From Henckelia pumila (lineage: Eukaryota > Streptophyta > Magnoliopsida > Lamiales > Gesneriaceae): a stretch of DNA of 64,000 nt. The stretch is taken from positions 248,001 to 312,000 of the forward strand of contig NW_027331842.1 in assembly GCF_033568475.1 (NCBI RefSeq). Reading direction: 5' to 3'. The stretch's first letter is position 1. Every line of letters begins with the position of its first letter. The position numbers were made by a program, and so were the translations under genes. The notes under the pieces are model-generated. The model made no database searches and was not told the DNA's origin. It saw nothing but the letters and a program-made list of their open reading frames with translations. Of the stretch, positions 1 to 10,376 are shown piece by piece.

Positions 1-279
1 GCCATAAAATTCGATAAAATAAATTTTCAAATTTGAGTTTGGTCCCTATATATAAGTTAGCTAGGTTATGGTTTTTATTCAAAAAAAAATTTGGTTATAG
101 TTTTCAAATCCACAATGAAGACATGCAACGTTTAGCATTACTCAAAAAACGTTTTATAGCCAACAAATTCTATGTCTAAATAGCGATGTTGGAAAACAGT
201 GTTGTGACACAAAAAAATGATGATGTATATATCTGTGCATGTCACACTTCATTCCATGAAGACAAGACCAAATGCTAAA

Positions 280-607
280 GGAAAAATTGTTATTTTGATA
301 TATTAACTTGACTATTTTTTTTTTGTCAATTAATTTTTTAATTAAAGTTTTTTTTGGTACATTAACTTTTAATTTTCGATGATTATGGTTTAACTTGTGA
401 TCTGACACCAAAAGTATTGATGTGACATCGAAATATAATGGCATGATATCGGAAAATACTAACGTGCTAAGATGTCACACCAACAGTTAGACCAAAGTCG
501 TCGAAATTAAAAGTTAGTGCATCAAGACCAAACTTAGAAAAATTAATAAACCAAATAAAAGGAAAAAAATGGACAAGTTAATAAACTAAAAAAAAAAGAT
601 TTTTTCC
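280..607. mobile_element. Mutator-type foldback MITE in intron 2 of transferase copy A
   Basis: The two ends are inverted copies beginning GGAAAAAT, with long imperfect arms (taacttttaattttcga on one side, its complement on the other). Flanks are AATGCTAAA and AAATCTAAA, a 7/9 match to a 9-bp target duplication. The same intron in copy C runs through this point without the insert, so it post-dates the gene duplication. Confidence 0.75.
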
Positions 608-886
608 AAATCTAAAACACATCCTAACTTAAATGATCAAAAGTCAAATTTGAATACTTGCATGACCAACATCAACATTATCATGTCAGCCATCCATAGT
701 GAAAGGACCGGACCTAAAACAAAAAACTATACGACGAGTCACATTTAAATACATGATTAAGGTAACAAATCACTTATTTTTATAGGTTGCACACACTACT
801 TAAAACACATAATGGTCTAACAAGGAGAACTACTTTGAATCTTTTTTTTAATCTAGCTAATTGCATGTAAATCAAACATGGCTTAC

Positions 887-2476
887 CGAGAATACGAAAT
901 TGAATCCCAGTTGAAGAACAACTCGAAGGAAATCTATCCTTCTCCACATCATTTTCAAGTAATCCTTAGTCATGAAACGTGCTTCGCCAGTGAAATTGAC
1001 GCCCGCTGTGGTTAGGGCGAAACAATGGAGTTTTACGGCCATGCAGCGCGCATAGGCGGTATCATCTAATGCCGCAACCACCACGTGATCCAGCAGGTGA
1101 AGAGTCTGATTTCCTATCCTGAAGCTCTCCAGGAAAAAATCGAAGATCGAATTCGGTTTCGTCCACGCAGCGTTTAACGTGGTGATTATAACTGTTTTGC
1201 CGTCCTCCATGGCTGCTTCCTTCAATGTGCTCTCTAATTTATTTATTTCCTCGTTGGTCTGATCATGAATCATTGATAAAATTAAGGAATTGCTTTTTTG
1301 GTCCGGTATGTTTGTCACTTTACGATTTCGGTCCTCTATATTTTTAGATTTCAGTTTTAGTCCGCTATCTTTATTTTTTGGCAATTTTAGTCTTTTTTTC
1401 GATGTGGCGCTGACGTGACACCAATTCAATGTTGATGTGGAGCTAACGACACGTCAGCATTTTCGAAGAAAAATGACCGAAATTGCCAAAAATCGAAACA
1501 TACATGACTAAAACTGAAATGTTAAAACATAAAAGATCAAAATCGCAAAGTGACAAACATACAGGACTAAATTTGCAATTTTTCCTAAAATTAAAACAGA
1601 ACCAAATTTAGCATGTTTCCATTATTTCAATGTAAATTGTTTTGTCAAATTCTTTTATTTCAGTTTGATTACGTAATTAAGGTTTGAAATCTTAAACTAA
1701 ACAAATTCTTAAACTTTAATAGATTCACACACATGCAGGATAAATGTTTTTGACAATACCAGTTGTATTGCTTTGGCATCAACATTAATCCCTCTCAACT
1801 ATATAATGCACATTTTAAATTTTTACAGACCACTAGATTATATATTTATCTTTGACTAAATTTTTAAAGATTATAACATACAAAATTTATTATAAGTAAC
1901 TATTAATTTTATTTTTTTTAAAGTAGCATGTGTGTGTATGGATGCAAGCGTACGTGCATCAAAGGCGCTATTATTAATTAAGCATTTGTCACTATAGCAA
2001 AAATTTTAACCGATCCTAATAACAATACAACTCAAATATTTTAAAATGTAATATATATGTGCGACGACCATAATATATCTATGTTTAGTTATTTAGGATT
2101 AACTATATAAGTACTACCGAAATTAAAATTTCTTAATATCATATTTGTGATTGTGGGAGGAGAAGTGGAGTTATAATATATAACTTACATATGAAAGGAG
2201 GTCATCTTGGTCGACGGAAGCGAACTGGTGCGACGAAGAGCTCCATTTTTCAGAATCAGAGAGGTTTGATGAAGATGAACATAAATCTGAGCTTTGAAAT
2301 AATTGAGAAGGATACGAAGATTGATTGAGGACAAGGTATGAAAGGCCGATTACCACAAATACCAAAGTAATTTTAACAGCTACACTACTATAACCGTAAT
2401 CGAGGCAGCGATTGCGGTGGTGGCCGGTGACCGATCCGTTGTGGTTCTGATCATTGGAGCCACCGTGGAAACCCAT
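887..2476 (-). CDS. Nucleotide-diphospho-sugar transferase, copy A (exons 1-2 only; exon 3 not in window)
   Basis: Exon 1 is 2476-2189 (96 codons) and exon 2 is 1258-887 (124 codons). Both are phase 0 with GTAAG-type donors. Exon 1 starts MGFHGG and encodes a single signal-anchor membrane segment (about residues 34-52, ITLVFVVIGLSYLVL), as expected of a type II Golgi protein. Exon 2 encodes the start of the PF03407 catalytic domain (VIITTLNAAW, MMWRRIDFLR). The DxD-bearing third exon seen in copies B and C is absent between 886 and 1, although intron sequence homologous to copy C reaches position about 110. Either exon 3 lies just outside the window, displaced by a roughly 100-bp insertion, or it has been lost. 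Compared with B and C, exon 1 lacks about 17 codons after the start (the ATPKGGQ segment). Both introns carry MITE insertions. Family known, substrate unknown. Confidence 0.82.
1286..1585. mobile_element. Mutator-type foldback MITE in intron 1 of transferase copy A
   Basis: A 300-bp inverted repeat with arms that pair over almost their whole length. Both arms contain gtatgtttgtcacttt in opposite orientation. It is flanked by an exact 9-bp duplication TAAAATTAA at 1277-1285 and 1586-1594. Copies B and C have the uninterrupted site (ttgataaaacagaacc in C), which gives a direct empty-site control. Confidence 0.88.
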
Positions 2477-2640
2477 TGATGCTTCTAATGGTGTGATCGA
2501 TCAAAAGCATGAGACAGACTTCTATTTATCGATATCATGTGCATGGAAGTCAACTTAATCAACGTGCAGTACTGTCCTTCATTTATGAATCATTTGTGAT
2601 ATTATGATATATATATATAGTTATATATATATAATTTCTT

Positions 2641-2780
2641 TCAAGTGCCCACCTATCATCCACTACCATGCCCATCAATGATGTGACACTATTCTATTGG
2701 ACCTACAATTTATCACATCCAATAGAATAATGTCACATCATTGGTAGGCATGGTGGTGGGCATGATAGGTGGACACTTGA
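2641..2780. mobile_element. 140-bp near-perfect palindrome (MITE) upstream of transferase copy A
   Basis: The left arm begins tcaagtgcccacctatcat and the right arm ends with its complement atgataggtggacacttga, with only a few mismatches. The loop is about 20 bp. It is flanked by (AT)n tracts, so the target duplication cannot be resolved. It looks like a non-autonomous foldback transposon; no coding capacity. Confidence 0.7.
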
Positions 2781-2787
2781 AAAAAAA

Positions 2788-2790
<3 letters not shown>

Positions 2791-2827
<37 letters not shown>
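2791..2827. repeat. (AT)n microsatellite
   Basis: Uninterrupted AT dinucleotide run directly after the palindromic MITE. Confidence 0.95.
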
Positions 2828-2829
<2 letters not shown>

Positions 2830-3699
2830 AGTAGCATTTGGCTATTTCTGTGTCATTATGATTATTTTATTTTTATTTATATGACGTGGGCATCCGTAGT
2901 CGTTAGTTTTTGATATGTACTGAATAAACACTCGAACTAACGCGATAGTCTGCAAATTACGTTATCCAGATAAATCATAATAAGGTCGTCATGTTCGACA
3001 TGCTAGTCCAACAATTATGTGGCATCATTATTATATGAAATTAAGACAAGTCGTCGATTTTTTTTTTCTAATTTGCAATGAGTCAATTTGAATATGTTCA
3101 TGGTATTATTTCCATTAGCAGGAGCGAAATTTACTCCAATTGTAATAGACTTAACCTGGACGTGTCATTGAGAGGTGTATCACTAGCGGGAATAAAAGTA
3201 GATGCACTTGAATTAAATATGTGCATGTTGAACATACACGTACATGTTAAGAAAGATATAGCTATTATTTTAATGAATACATATTCTAATTTTTTATTTC
3301 ATTTTTTACTTTTATGCCTTGTTGACTTTTTGTATCTTTATTCTCTTCTTCTTCTTTATTTTTTTATAAAGGAAAATCTTGAACTCTTTTATTCTAAATT
3401 ATGTAAGTCCTCATGAAGGGGATAAAGAAGAAAATTTGGTAATGTGCGCAACATGACATGTAATAGCTATATATATATAACCTATAATTCTTCCACATGA
3501 GAATTTAAAGAACATGGAGTCCGTGTAGCTTAGGTCGTCTGTTAAGTTAATCAGTGATTGTTTGCATCGCCAAACGAAAATCCATCGCGACTTACATATA
3601 TATACTTTTGCCCCTTGGCCTTACGTCAGTCCATCTCGGATTGCATGTAATTCCCCTTCAATCACTGCAAAAGGTTTCGATGTGCGTAGACCAAATATA
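2828..3699. other. Gene-free stretch upstream of transferase copy A
   Basis: AT-rich DNA. A 112-codon plus-strand ORF at 3078-3416 has no recognisable domain and a low-complexity Leu/Phe/Tyr-rich end. I do not treat it as a gene. Confidence 0.5.
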
Positions 3700-4017
3700 G
3701 AGGTGTCAAAACGGGCTGGCAGGGCGGGCCGGCCCACAACCCGTCGCAACCCACCATTAGGCGGGGCGGGGCGGGGCGGGGCGGGGCGGCCCAATTTTAA
3801 GGCGGGTTGGGGTTTTTGGGAAAACCCCAACCCAACCCACCTATTTTAAGTGGCGGAGCGGGTCAGCCCGACGGGCTTACGTGTAATTTGGCGGGTTTTG
3901 GCTGGCCAACCCGTAACCCACCACAACCCACCATTAGGCGGAGCGGTGTGGGCCGACCGACCTTTAAGGCGGGTTGAAAAAAGCTCAACTCAACCCAACC
4001 CACCTATTTTAAGTGTA
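3700..4017. repeat. Two tandem GC-rich transposon-like units
   Basis: Two successive units of about 150-165 bp share the same order of motifs. Each has aacccaccattaggcgg, then aaggcgggttg, then aacccaacccacctatttt. The first unit also has an expanded gcgggg run. Base composition contrasts sharply with the AT-rich surroundings. Short non-autonomous elements of this character occur in plant genomes, but I cannot assign the superfamily. ORFs through it are compositional artefacts. Confidence 0.6.
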
Positions 4018-4069
4018 CTCATGTCAAGTATTCTTGGTGCCAATCTCCGTATTAAATTGTTTTATTTAA

Positions 4070-4200
4070 GAGCAAATTGGTGATAAATTCCCAAACCCAA
4101 ACTTGACTTTGCCCTAACTCCCTACCCATAAGATTCTTTGCAATAGCTCCCTAGGACCACAAAACTTGAATATTTAATTGTTTAATTCTTGTACTAGATT
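4070..4200. repeat. Left terminal inverted repeat of the Mutator-like element
   Basis: Pairs with 16180-16307 in inverted orientation. Best-conserved block is aactccctaccca (4111-4123), matching the complement of the stretch near 16250. The 9-bp TSD lies immediately outside. Confidence 0.68.
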
Positions 4201-4292
4201 TATGCTTTTTTATGCTTAAAATCTAAAGACTTTATGCTAAAATCTGAAGATTTTGTGCTTATTCATGGTACAAAGAATTATCCGTAATCAGC

Positions 4293-4526
4293 TCATGTAT
4301 CATGGAAATAGATTGGTGGTGTTTTTACCTTGTACCAAGGTGTTTGACATGCACCTCCCATAAGGATCTCTGCTTGTTTTATTCCTTTGCAAAGAATTAA
4401 AATTCTTCGAGAGAAATCTCGTCCAGCAATTTTTGGCAATTCCTCTTCACATTCTTCAGGGAATAACTTCTTACAAATGTTTAAGAAGTACACATAAGAC
4501 AATGAATCAAGAAGACTTATGTTCAC
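4293..4526 (-). other. Unrecognised 77-codon ORF inside the Mutator-like element
   Basis: A minus-strand ORF with ordinary amino-acid composition (KLFPEECEEELPKIAGRDF) lying between the left terminal repeat and the pararetroviral coding region. I do not recognise it. It could be an inverted viral fragment, a captured host exon, or chance. Confidence 0.2.
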
Positions 4527-6174
4527 TACAATTTGTGAGCATAAAATTATCGTTCAAAGACTCAAAGTTGTTTTTTATCGACAATTGCCGATAATATTTC
4601 GCAGCCAGTGTGGTGATAAAGAAAAACTTTTTCACCCAAAAATGAAAGATCCAAGAAGGTTTGGAGAAACCATGTTGAAAATAACAACAGAACAAGAACT
4701 CCAAACAGAGGATATGGAGCTTCTCAAGGTAACTCTAAATCACAGAGATATAGAGTAAGAGAATAAAGTATCCCTTGAAGATGTCAAAAAGAGGCTCAAA
4801 GAAAGTTACAACGAGCATCCATTGGCATGGTGGTATAGAAATCAACTCAAAGTCAGTCTTACTCTAAAGGAAGGCAAAAAGTATGAATTCGTCAGATATA
4901 AGCCTATTCCGATGAACATAACAGATCAAAGGGATATGAGAATGATTATCAAGGAACATTTGGACCTTGGTTTAATCAAAGAAGGAGTTTCACCATATAG
5001 CAGCCCAGGTTTTCTGGTTAGAAATCATGGTGAAATAAAAAGAGGGAAACCCAGGCTAGTTATTAACTACCAAGGTATTAATAAAATCCTGTAGTTTGAT
5101 GGGTACTTCATACCGAGTAGAGAATACCTAATTAGCTGTGTACAAAATGCTAGAGTGTTCTCAAAATTTGATTGTAAGTCTGGATTTTACCAGATTCGAA
5201 TGGAAGAAGGAAGTAAGAAATTCACAGTCTTCTCTACTCCACAAGGACACTATATTTGGGAAGTTATGCCTATGGGATTAGCTAATGCACCCCAAATATT
5301 TCAAAGAAAGATGGATAACCTTTTTAAAAATTATTTCAACTTTATGTTTGTTTATATTGATGATATTCTTATAGCATAAAAAAATATAGACGAACACGTT
5401 AAACACTTAGAGATTTTCTCTAAAATTTGTAAACAAGAAGGACTGGTTTTATCTGAAAAGAAAGCAATCATGGCAACGAGGAAAATTGAATTCCTCGGTA
5501 TTGAGATTGATGAAACTGGAATAATTCTACAACCCCATATTGTGGAAAAGGTAAAGAATTTTCCAGATAAACTCAAAGATATAAAACAACTCCAGAGTTT
5601 TCTTGGAGTAGTTAATTTTGCAGGGATGTTCATTAACAATCTAGCAATGTACAGAAAGGTGTTCAGTCCTTTGTTAAAAAAGGATTCTAGGTTTATATGG
5701 ACCGATGACCATACTAAAGGGATAAACCAATTAAAAGAGATATGTAAGAATCTTCCAAAAATGGCTATACCCGTAGATGAAGATGATCTGGTATTATTTA
5801 CGGATGCCAGCGACGATTGGTGGGCAGCAGTCCTTACCAAGATCACTCCAGATGGGGAAATACCATGCAGATACCGTAGCGGTCTTTTTTCAGAATCTGA
5901 GGCCATTAGATGGCATATCAACGAGAAGGAATTTTATGCAGTTAAAAGGGCTTTTGAAAAATGGCCATTATTTTTACTTGCTAAAAAATTCACTCTGAAG
6001 GTTGATAACACCCAGGTAAAAGCTTTCCTAAAAAATAAGATTGAATCTAAACCTGAGAAAGCTAGGTTATTAAGATGACAAGCATTATGTCAAAATTATA
6101 TTTTTGATATTGTTATTATTAAATCTCATGAAAATATTCTTGCAGATTTCTTAACAAGAGATGGAAGGCAGTGA
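4519..6174 (+). pseudogene. Endogenous pararetrovirus polyprotein remnant: reverse transcriptase-RNase H (Caulimoviridae)
   Basis: One reading frame runs from 4519 to a stop at 6172-6174 with no frameshift, but it is broken by in-frame stops at 4756, 5092, 5377 and 6076. Reverse transcriptase motifs are visible in order: SSPGFLVRNHGEI, KPRLVINY, FSKFDCKSGFYQI, PMGLANAPQIFQ and the catalytic YIDD box near 5355. A connection region and RNase H follow, with the FTDASDD metal-binding start at about 5798 and an ADFLTR end near 6143. This motif set is typical of plant pararetroviruses, not Ty3/gypsy elements. Movement protein, capsid and protease parts are missing, so the copy is truncated on its 5' side and cannot make an intact product. 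Genus is uncertain; the two-ORF layout would fit a florendovirus-like element. Confidence 0.88.
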
Positions 6175-7048
6175 CGTGGATTCCATCATAAAAATGCAGA
6201 GGCATCTCAGGGAACACCTTGGGTTGCTTCAAAACGAGTTCAACCAGTTAGCCATTAATGCTGAAATAGCCGACAGGTTACAACAAGCTGATTGGATCAA
6301 AGTATCTAATCGAATTACAGGATGTATGCAAACTCAAACACAACTATGAGCTGCTATTCAAGGGCCAATTGTGAAGGCTATAGAAAAACCATTGGTTTCT
6401 CATAAACAAGATATGCTAAAACCATTGGTTTTACAAGAACAAGAAATACAACCACCGGTTATGAAACAAGATGTTGAGGAATCCAAAACTCAAGAAACAA
6501 GTGCTAATCTATCATCAGCCTTTGATGATCTGGATGAAGCAACAATTGATGAGGATAACTCATCAAGTCAACCCTCCGCCTCTGGGGTAAAAGAGAAAGA
6601 GATCAATCTTAGGCCCAACACTGACAAGGGCAAATCTAAGATAGATACTAATCCATCTATTATTTCTCCATTCCAGGTTTATCAACAAAGGTGGGAGAAA
6701 TTGAATACAAGGAGTGAAATCAACCCGAACACTTGCAGGGTTGATGTTGCAGGAATATATCCAAGGGTTTGGCTAAAAAATAATGTCAATCCTAAAGATG
6801 TAAAACTCTGGTATGAATTTGGGGCTTTGGCCTCAGTTTATACAACGTCACCAAGCTTCCCGGAGATATCACAGTTATCAAAATGGATCCAGGAAGCAGT
6901 CCAAGAAACATGGGCAAATAATGATCATTTGTCCAGAGGAGATGTGCTTGAGTTATACATTTTTAGTGCAGCTCCAGAACCAACAGTGAAAGGATCACAC
7001 GAACCCTTTCATTTCATCAAGATGAGGAGACCTGATATAAACAGTCAT
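6161..7048 (+). pseudogene. Second pararetroviral ORF, 5' part (interrupted by LTR retrotransposon)
   Basis: Starts at an ATG that overlaps the end of the RT ORF by 14 nt in a different frame, a compact arrangement typical of caulimovirids. The N-terminal part is rich in Leu/Gln and probably coiled-coil (MQRHLREHLGLLQNEF). A Ser/Glu/Gln-rich linker follows, then a more ordered region from about 6670 (AGIYPRVWLKN, VKLWYEFGALASV). There is one in-frame stop at 6347. The frame is cut at 7048 by the retrotransposon and resumes at 14945. Function not recognised; many caulimovirids carry a poorly characterised ORF here. Confidence 0.7.
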
Positions 7049-9137
7049 TGTAAGGCCCGAGATTAATTAGAAATTAATCCGAATTTAATTTGATTTTAAT
7101 CCGAGTATATTTAATTTGGGAATATTTAGAGTTTTGATTTAAATTCTAATATTCTTAAATTATTTAGGATTGGAATTGAATTAAAATAAGGGCTGAGGAC
7201 CAAATTGCAATTATTGAAGAGTTGAGGGACTAAATTGCAATTTGTATATAACTTATCAGATTTTTATTAGCTTACTCAGCATGAAACGTGTATCTTTTTT
7301 CCGAAATCAGAATTTTGAAGCAGAGAGCCGAGTTCTTCTTCATTTCTTTTGAAAGTTTGATATTCAAATTGTCGTAACTTTTGTTCCGGTTATCCGATTT
7401 TGATTCCGTAAATTGTTCTGAAATCCTTACGATGAGGGCTTCGATCTCGTGTAAGTTTTATGATGTTTTATATGGTTTTAGAATCAGTTATTGAGCAGAG
7501 ATCAGATTTTATGTGTTTGTTATGTTCTTAACATTCTATCGATTGTATATGCGCTACCGGATCGAAGTTGGATGATTGAATGGATTGGTTATGACTTTTA
7601 GCATGTATATCGAGGAGTTTAGCTGCTGATATGATGTTATGTGACTGAGTTTTATAAGATATATGCTGATATATGAATTTGAGTTACAAGTTTCAAAGTC
7701 GGGGTTTACGTCGGTTACTGATTTTGAATCGCTACGTCATTTAATCGAGTTTTGGAACTATTTTGATAGCCGATATTTGAGTTGAAGTTTTTTTTGAGAT
7801 GTTTTGAATGTTATAGTATTTTTCTTATTCAGTTTCAGTTGAGTTTGAATGCTAAACGACACAAGACGCCGACTTGAACTAACGAAAAAAGAGTTGAGGT
7901 TTGAAATGCGATTGATTGATGAATTCTTGATGGTTTTGACTCGTTTCTGAAATGATAGATTGATTTGAAGTTTGATATATGTATTTTGTTTATATCTCAC
8001 AGATTTGAAGAGTTCAGAACCTCGATAAACGAAGGTATAATGACGACATCGCGAAATAGGGACTTTGAAACTCAAGAACGACTAATCTTGAGTTGGCCCG
8101 CAAAAACCACATACTTGTTTATGTTTTTGATTTGATTGTAATGTTGTCGATCCATCTCAAGTAGTGGATCTTTATATTCGAGTTGATATGATGCTATATT
8201 GAATCGATTCTATGCCAAGGTTGCGGTTAACCTTATTTGCGAGTCGTTTACGAACTCGTTAGATGGATATCCATGTCAAGATCGTTTACGAATATTGATG
8301 GCACGAAGTTATATGAATCAATTCTTATTCGAAGCGTTAATTTACTCTATTTGTTGAGTCGAGTTTTAAATAGAGTCGATATGATTTATTTAACGCCTTT
8401 TACATGTTGGTAATACTGAGAATGTTTTCTCACCAGAGTTTATCCGGTTGTTGTCTTGTTTTTTATGTGTGCATGACAACAAATGGGGCAGGAGCTGGTC
8501 ATCGACGTCATTGACAGCTGGGAGAGAGTCTAGCACGTGAGGACTCAGGTTGTAGATGATGTCTTGAACTTTAGAAGCATGAAACTTTAGTCTAGTTGGT
8601 TTTGAATTACATGTATGAAGTTTGGCATAATTGATGTCGTTTACCGATCTTTAGCGACTTGTTGATGTAATGAAATGCATGTATAAATACTTATGACCTT
8701 GTTTATATGTATATGCATGTTTTGAAATTGATATATCATGTTTTGGACCATGTTTGTTGATTTAGAATGGATGGAATCGGGTTTGACAGCAAAAAGAAAT
8801 CTGCTGATTTTGCTGGAAAACATGCCCGCTCGATCGGGTGATAATCACCGATCGAGCGCGGCCCTATTTTGTTCAAAACAGAGGATTTGAGTTTTTGGCT
8901 TGCTCGATCCGCAGAAGTTGATGGATCGAGCGAGGCCAAATTGTGTTCTATCCGAGAGTTGAGCCATTGTGCTCGCTCGATCGGGTGTTTTTCACCGATC
9001 GAGCGAGACAATGATTTTTTTTTAAAAAAAAAAAAATTTTTGTTTAACTTTGCTCTTGGTTTCTTAATTGATGTTTAATGAATGTTAATTGTTCATTAAT
9101 TGCCCTAAGATGAGATTAGCAACCCGAGGTCCCCACA
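7049..9137 (+). repeat. 5' LTR
   Basis: About 2089 bp, TG...CA ended. Three CGATCG-type hairpins lie near its 3' end (8827-8858, 8902-8931, 8972-9007), each followed by moderately AT-rich sequence. Short ORFs across it are not genes. Confidence 0.93.
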
Positions 9138-9142
9138 ACAGG

Positions 9143-9154
9143 TGGTATCAGAGC
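9143..9154 (+). other. Primer binding site
   Basis: tggtatcagagc, 5 bp after the LTR end, complementary to the 3' end of plant initiator tRNA-Met and used to prime minus-strand synthesis in many plant LTR elements. Confidence 0.92.
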
Positions 9155-9413
9155 ATAAGTTTCTCAGACTGAGAATAGATTAGCGGGGGTAGATTGAGAG
9201 TCTTTTATTCTAATTTAGTTATTCTCGAAGCATGTTTATTATTTGACTTGATTTACAGCTTTAAGAATTGCATGTTATCTGTTATCTGATATGATTGGAA
9301 GCATGTATGATTACGATTGAATCAGATTCGATCTTGTGAGAAGGCATTGTGGATTGAAACAGAATGGTTTTAACTGAGATTGAACTGTACACTAGTCTGT
9401 TTGATTATCAGAT

Positions 9414-10376
9414 ATGCCTCCCCGACCAGCACCGAGGGTTAGACAGACATTGGCTATGAATGAGCCTGAACAAACAAATGTTGCACAGGTCCCAGTGACA
9501 GCAACTGAACATGGACAGGGTAGTACTTCTACTGATGAGTTTAGTGATGCTAATCCGATAGAGAAACTTCTGAAACGATTCCAGTCATTCCAACCACCGA
9601 AGTTGCAAGGAACTGAGAATGCTGTGGAATGTGAGAATTGGCTGGAAGATATTGAGCAGTTATACGAGTCTATTGACTATTCAGATGATCGTCGTGTGAG
9701 ATTGATTATTCATCAACTGCATGGCCTTGCCAAGAGTTGGTGGATAACGACGAAGAAAGCATTGGAAAACCAAGGTACTGTTATTACCTGGTCTGTATTT
9801 TGAACTGCTTTCTATCAGCGTTTCTTTCCTGTGTCTTATCGTAAGGACAAAGGAGCAGAGTTTGCAAGTCTGCAACAGGGGCAGTTAAATATCGAAGAAT
9901 ATGTTGCCAAATTCACCAGCTTGTTGAAGTTTGCTCCACATATTGCTGTTAGTGATGAAGCTCAAGCCGATCAATTTATCAATGGCTTGAATCCTGATGT
10001 GTTTACACTTGTGAATTCGGAAAGACCGAATACCTTTGCTGATGCTCTGAATCGAGCAAAGGGTGCAGAAGCAGGGATACTGAAACAACGAGGAGCACAG
10101 TTTGTGCCACAGCCAGTGAGACAGTCCCAAGAACAGTCACAGATTCCACTGCCACCTCGATTTGAAGCTGGAGGTAGCAGTAGTGGAAAGAAGAACTTCT
10201 TCAAAGGCAAGAGTAAACAGTTCAAGAGATCTGGTGGTAGTAGCTCTTTGAGTTCAAGTAGTTCCCGACAGTCTAGAACTGGACAGAAGTCTGATGTATA
10301 TTGCACCAAGTGTGGTGGACGTCATGCCTTTTGGTCTAACGAATGCACCGGCAGTTTTTATGGGATTGATGAATAG
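9414..10376 (+). pseudogene. Retrotransposon gag remnant
   Basis: Begins MPPRPAPRVRQ. The retrotransposon gag core is visible (CENWLEDIEQLY, AKSWWITTKKA, FYQRFFPVSYR, LQQGQLNIEEYVAKF, FINGLNPDVF). A Ser/Gly/Lys-rich tail leads to a zinc-knuckle start, YCTKCGGRH at about 10300. The frame is broken by a TGA at 9801-9803, in the place of an expected CGA arginine codon. At about 10320 the knuckle runs straight into RT sequence in another frame, so the gag end is a deletion fusion. Confidence 0.88.

Noticed and set aside
3078-3416. 112-codon plus-strand ORF
   Set aside because: No motif, hydrophobic low-complexity tail, AT-rich; no neighbouring exon signals.
3562-3849. Overlapping ORFs on both strands through the GC-rich repeat
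   Set aside because: Stops are rare because of base composition; Gly/Arg/Pro-rich translations on both strands are artefacts of the repeat.
8827-9007. CRISPR-like repeat spacing
   Set aside because: Repeats are inverted, unequal and inside a plant LTR; there are no spacers or cas genes.
8736-9078. ORFs on both strands across the LTR hairpins (and their copies near 14543-14873)
   Set aside because: They arise from palindromic LTR sequence and are duplicated only because the LTR is duplicated.
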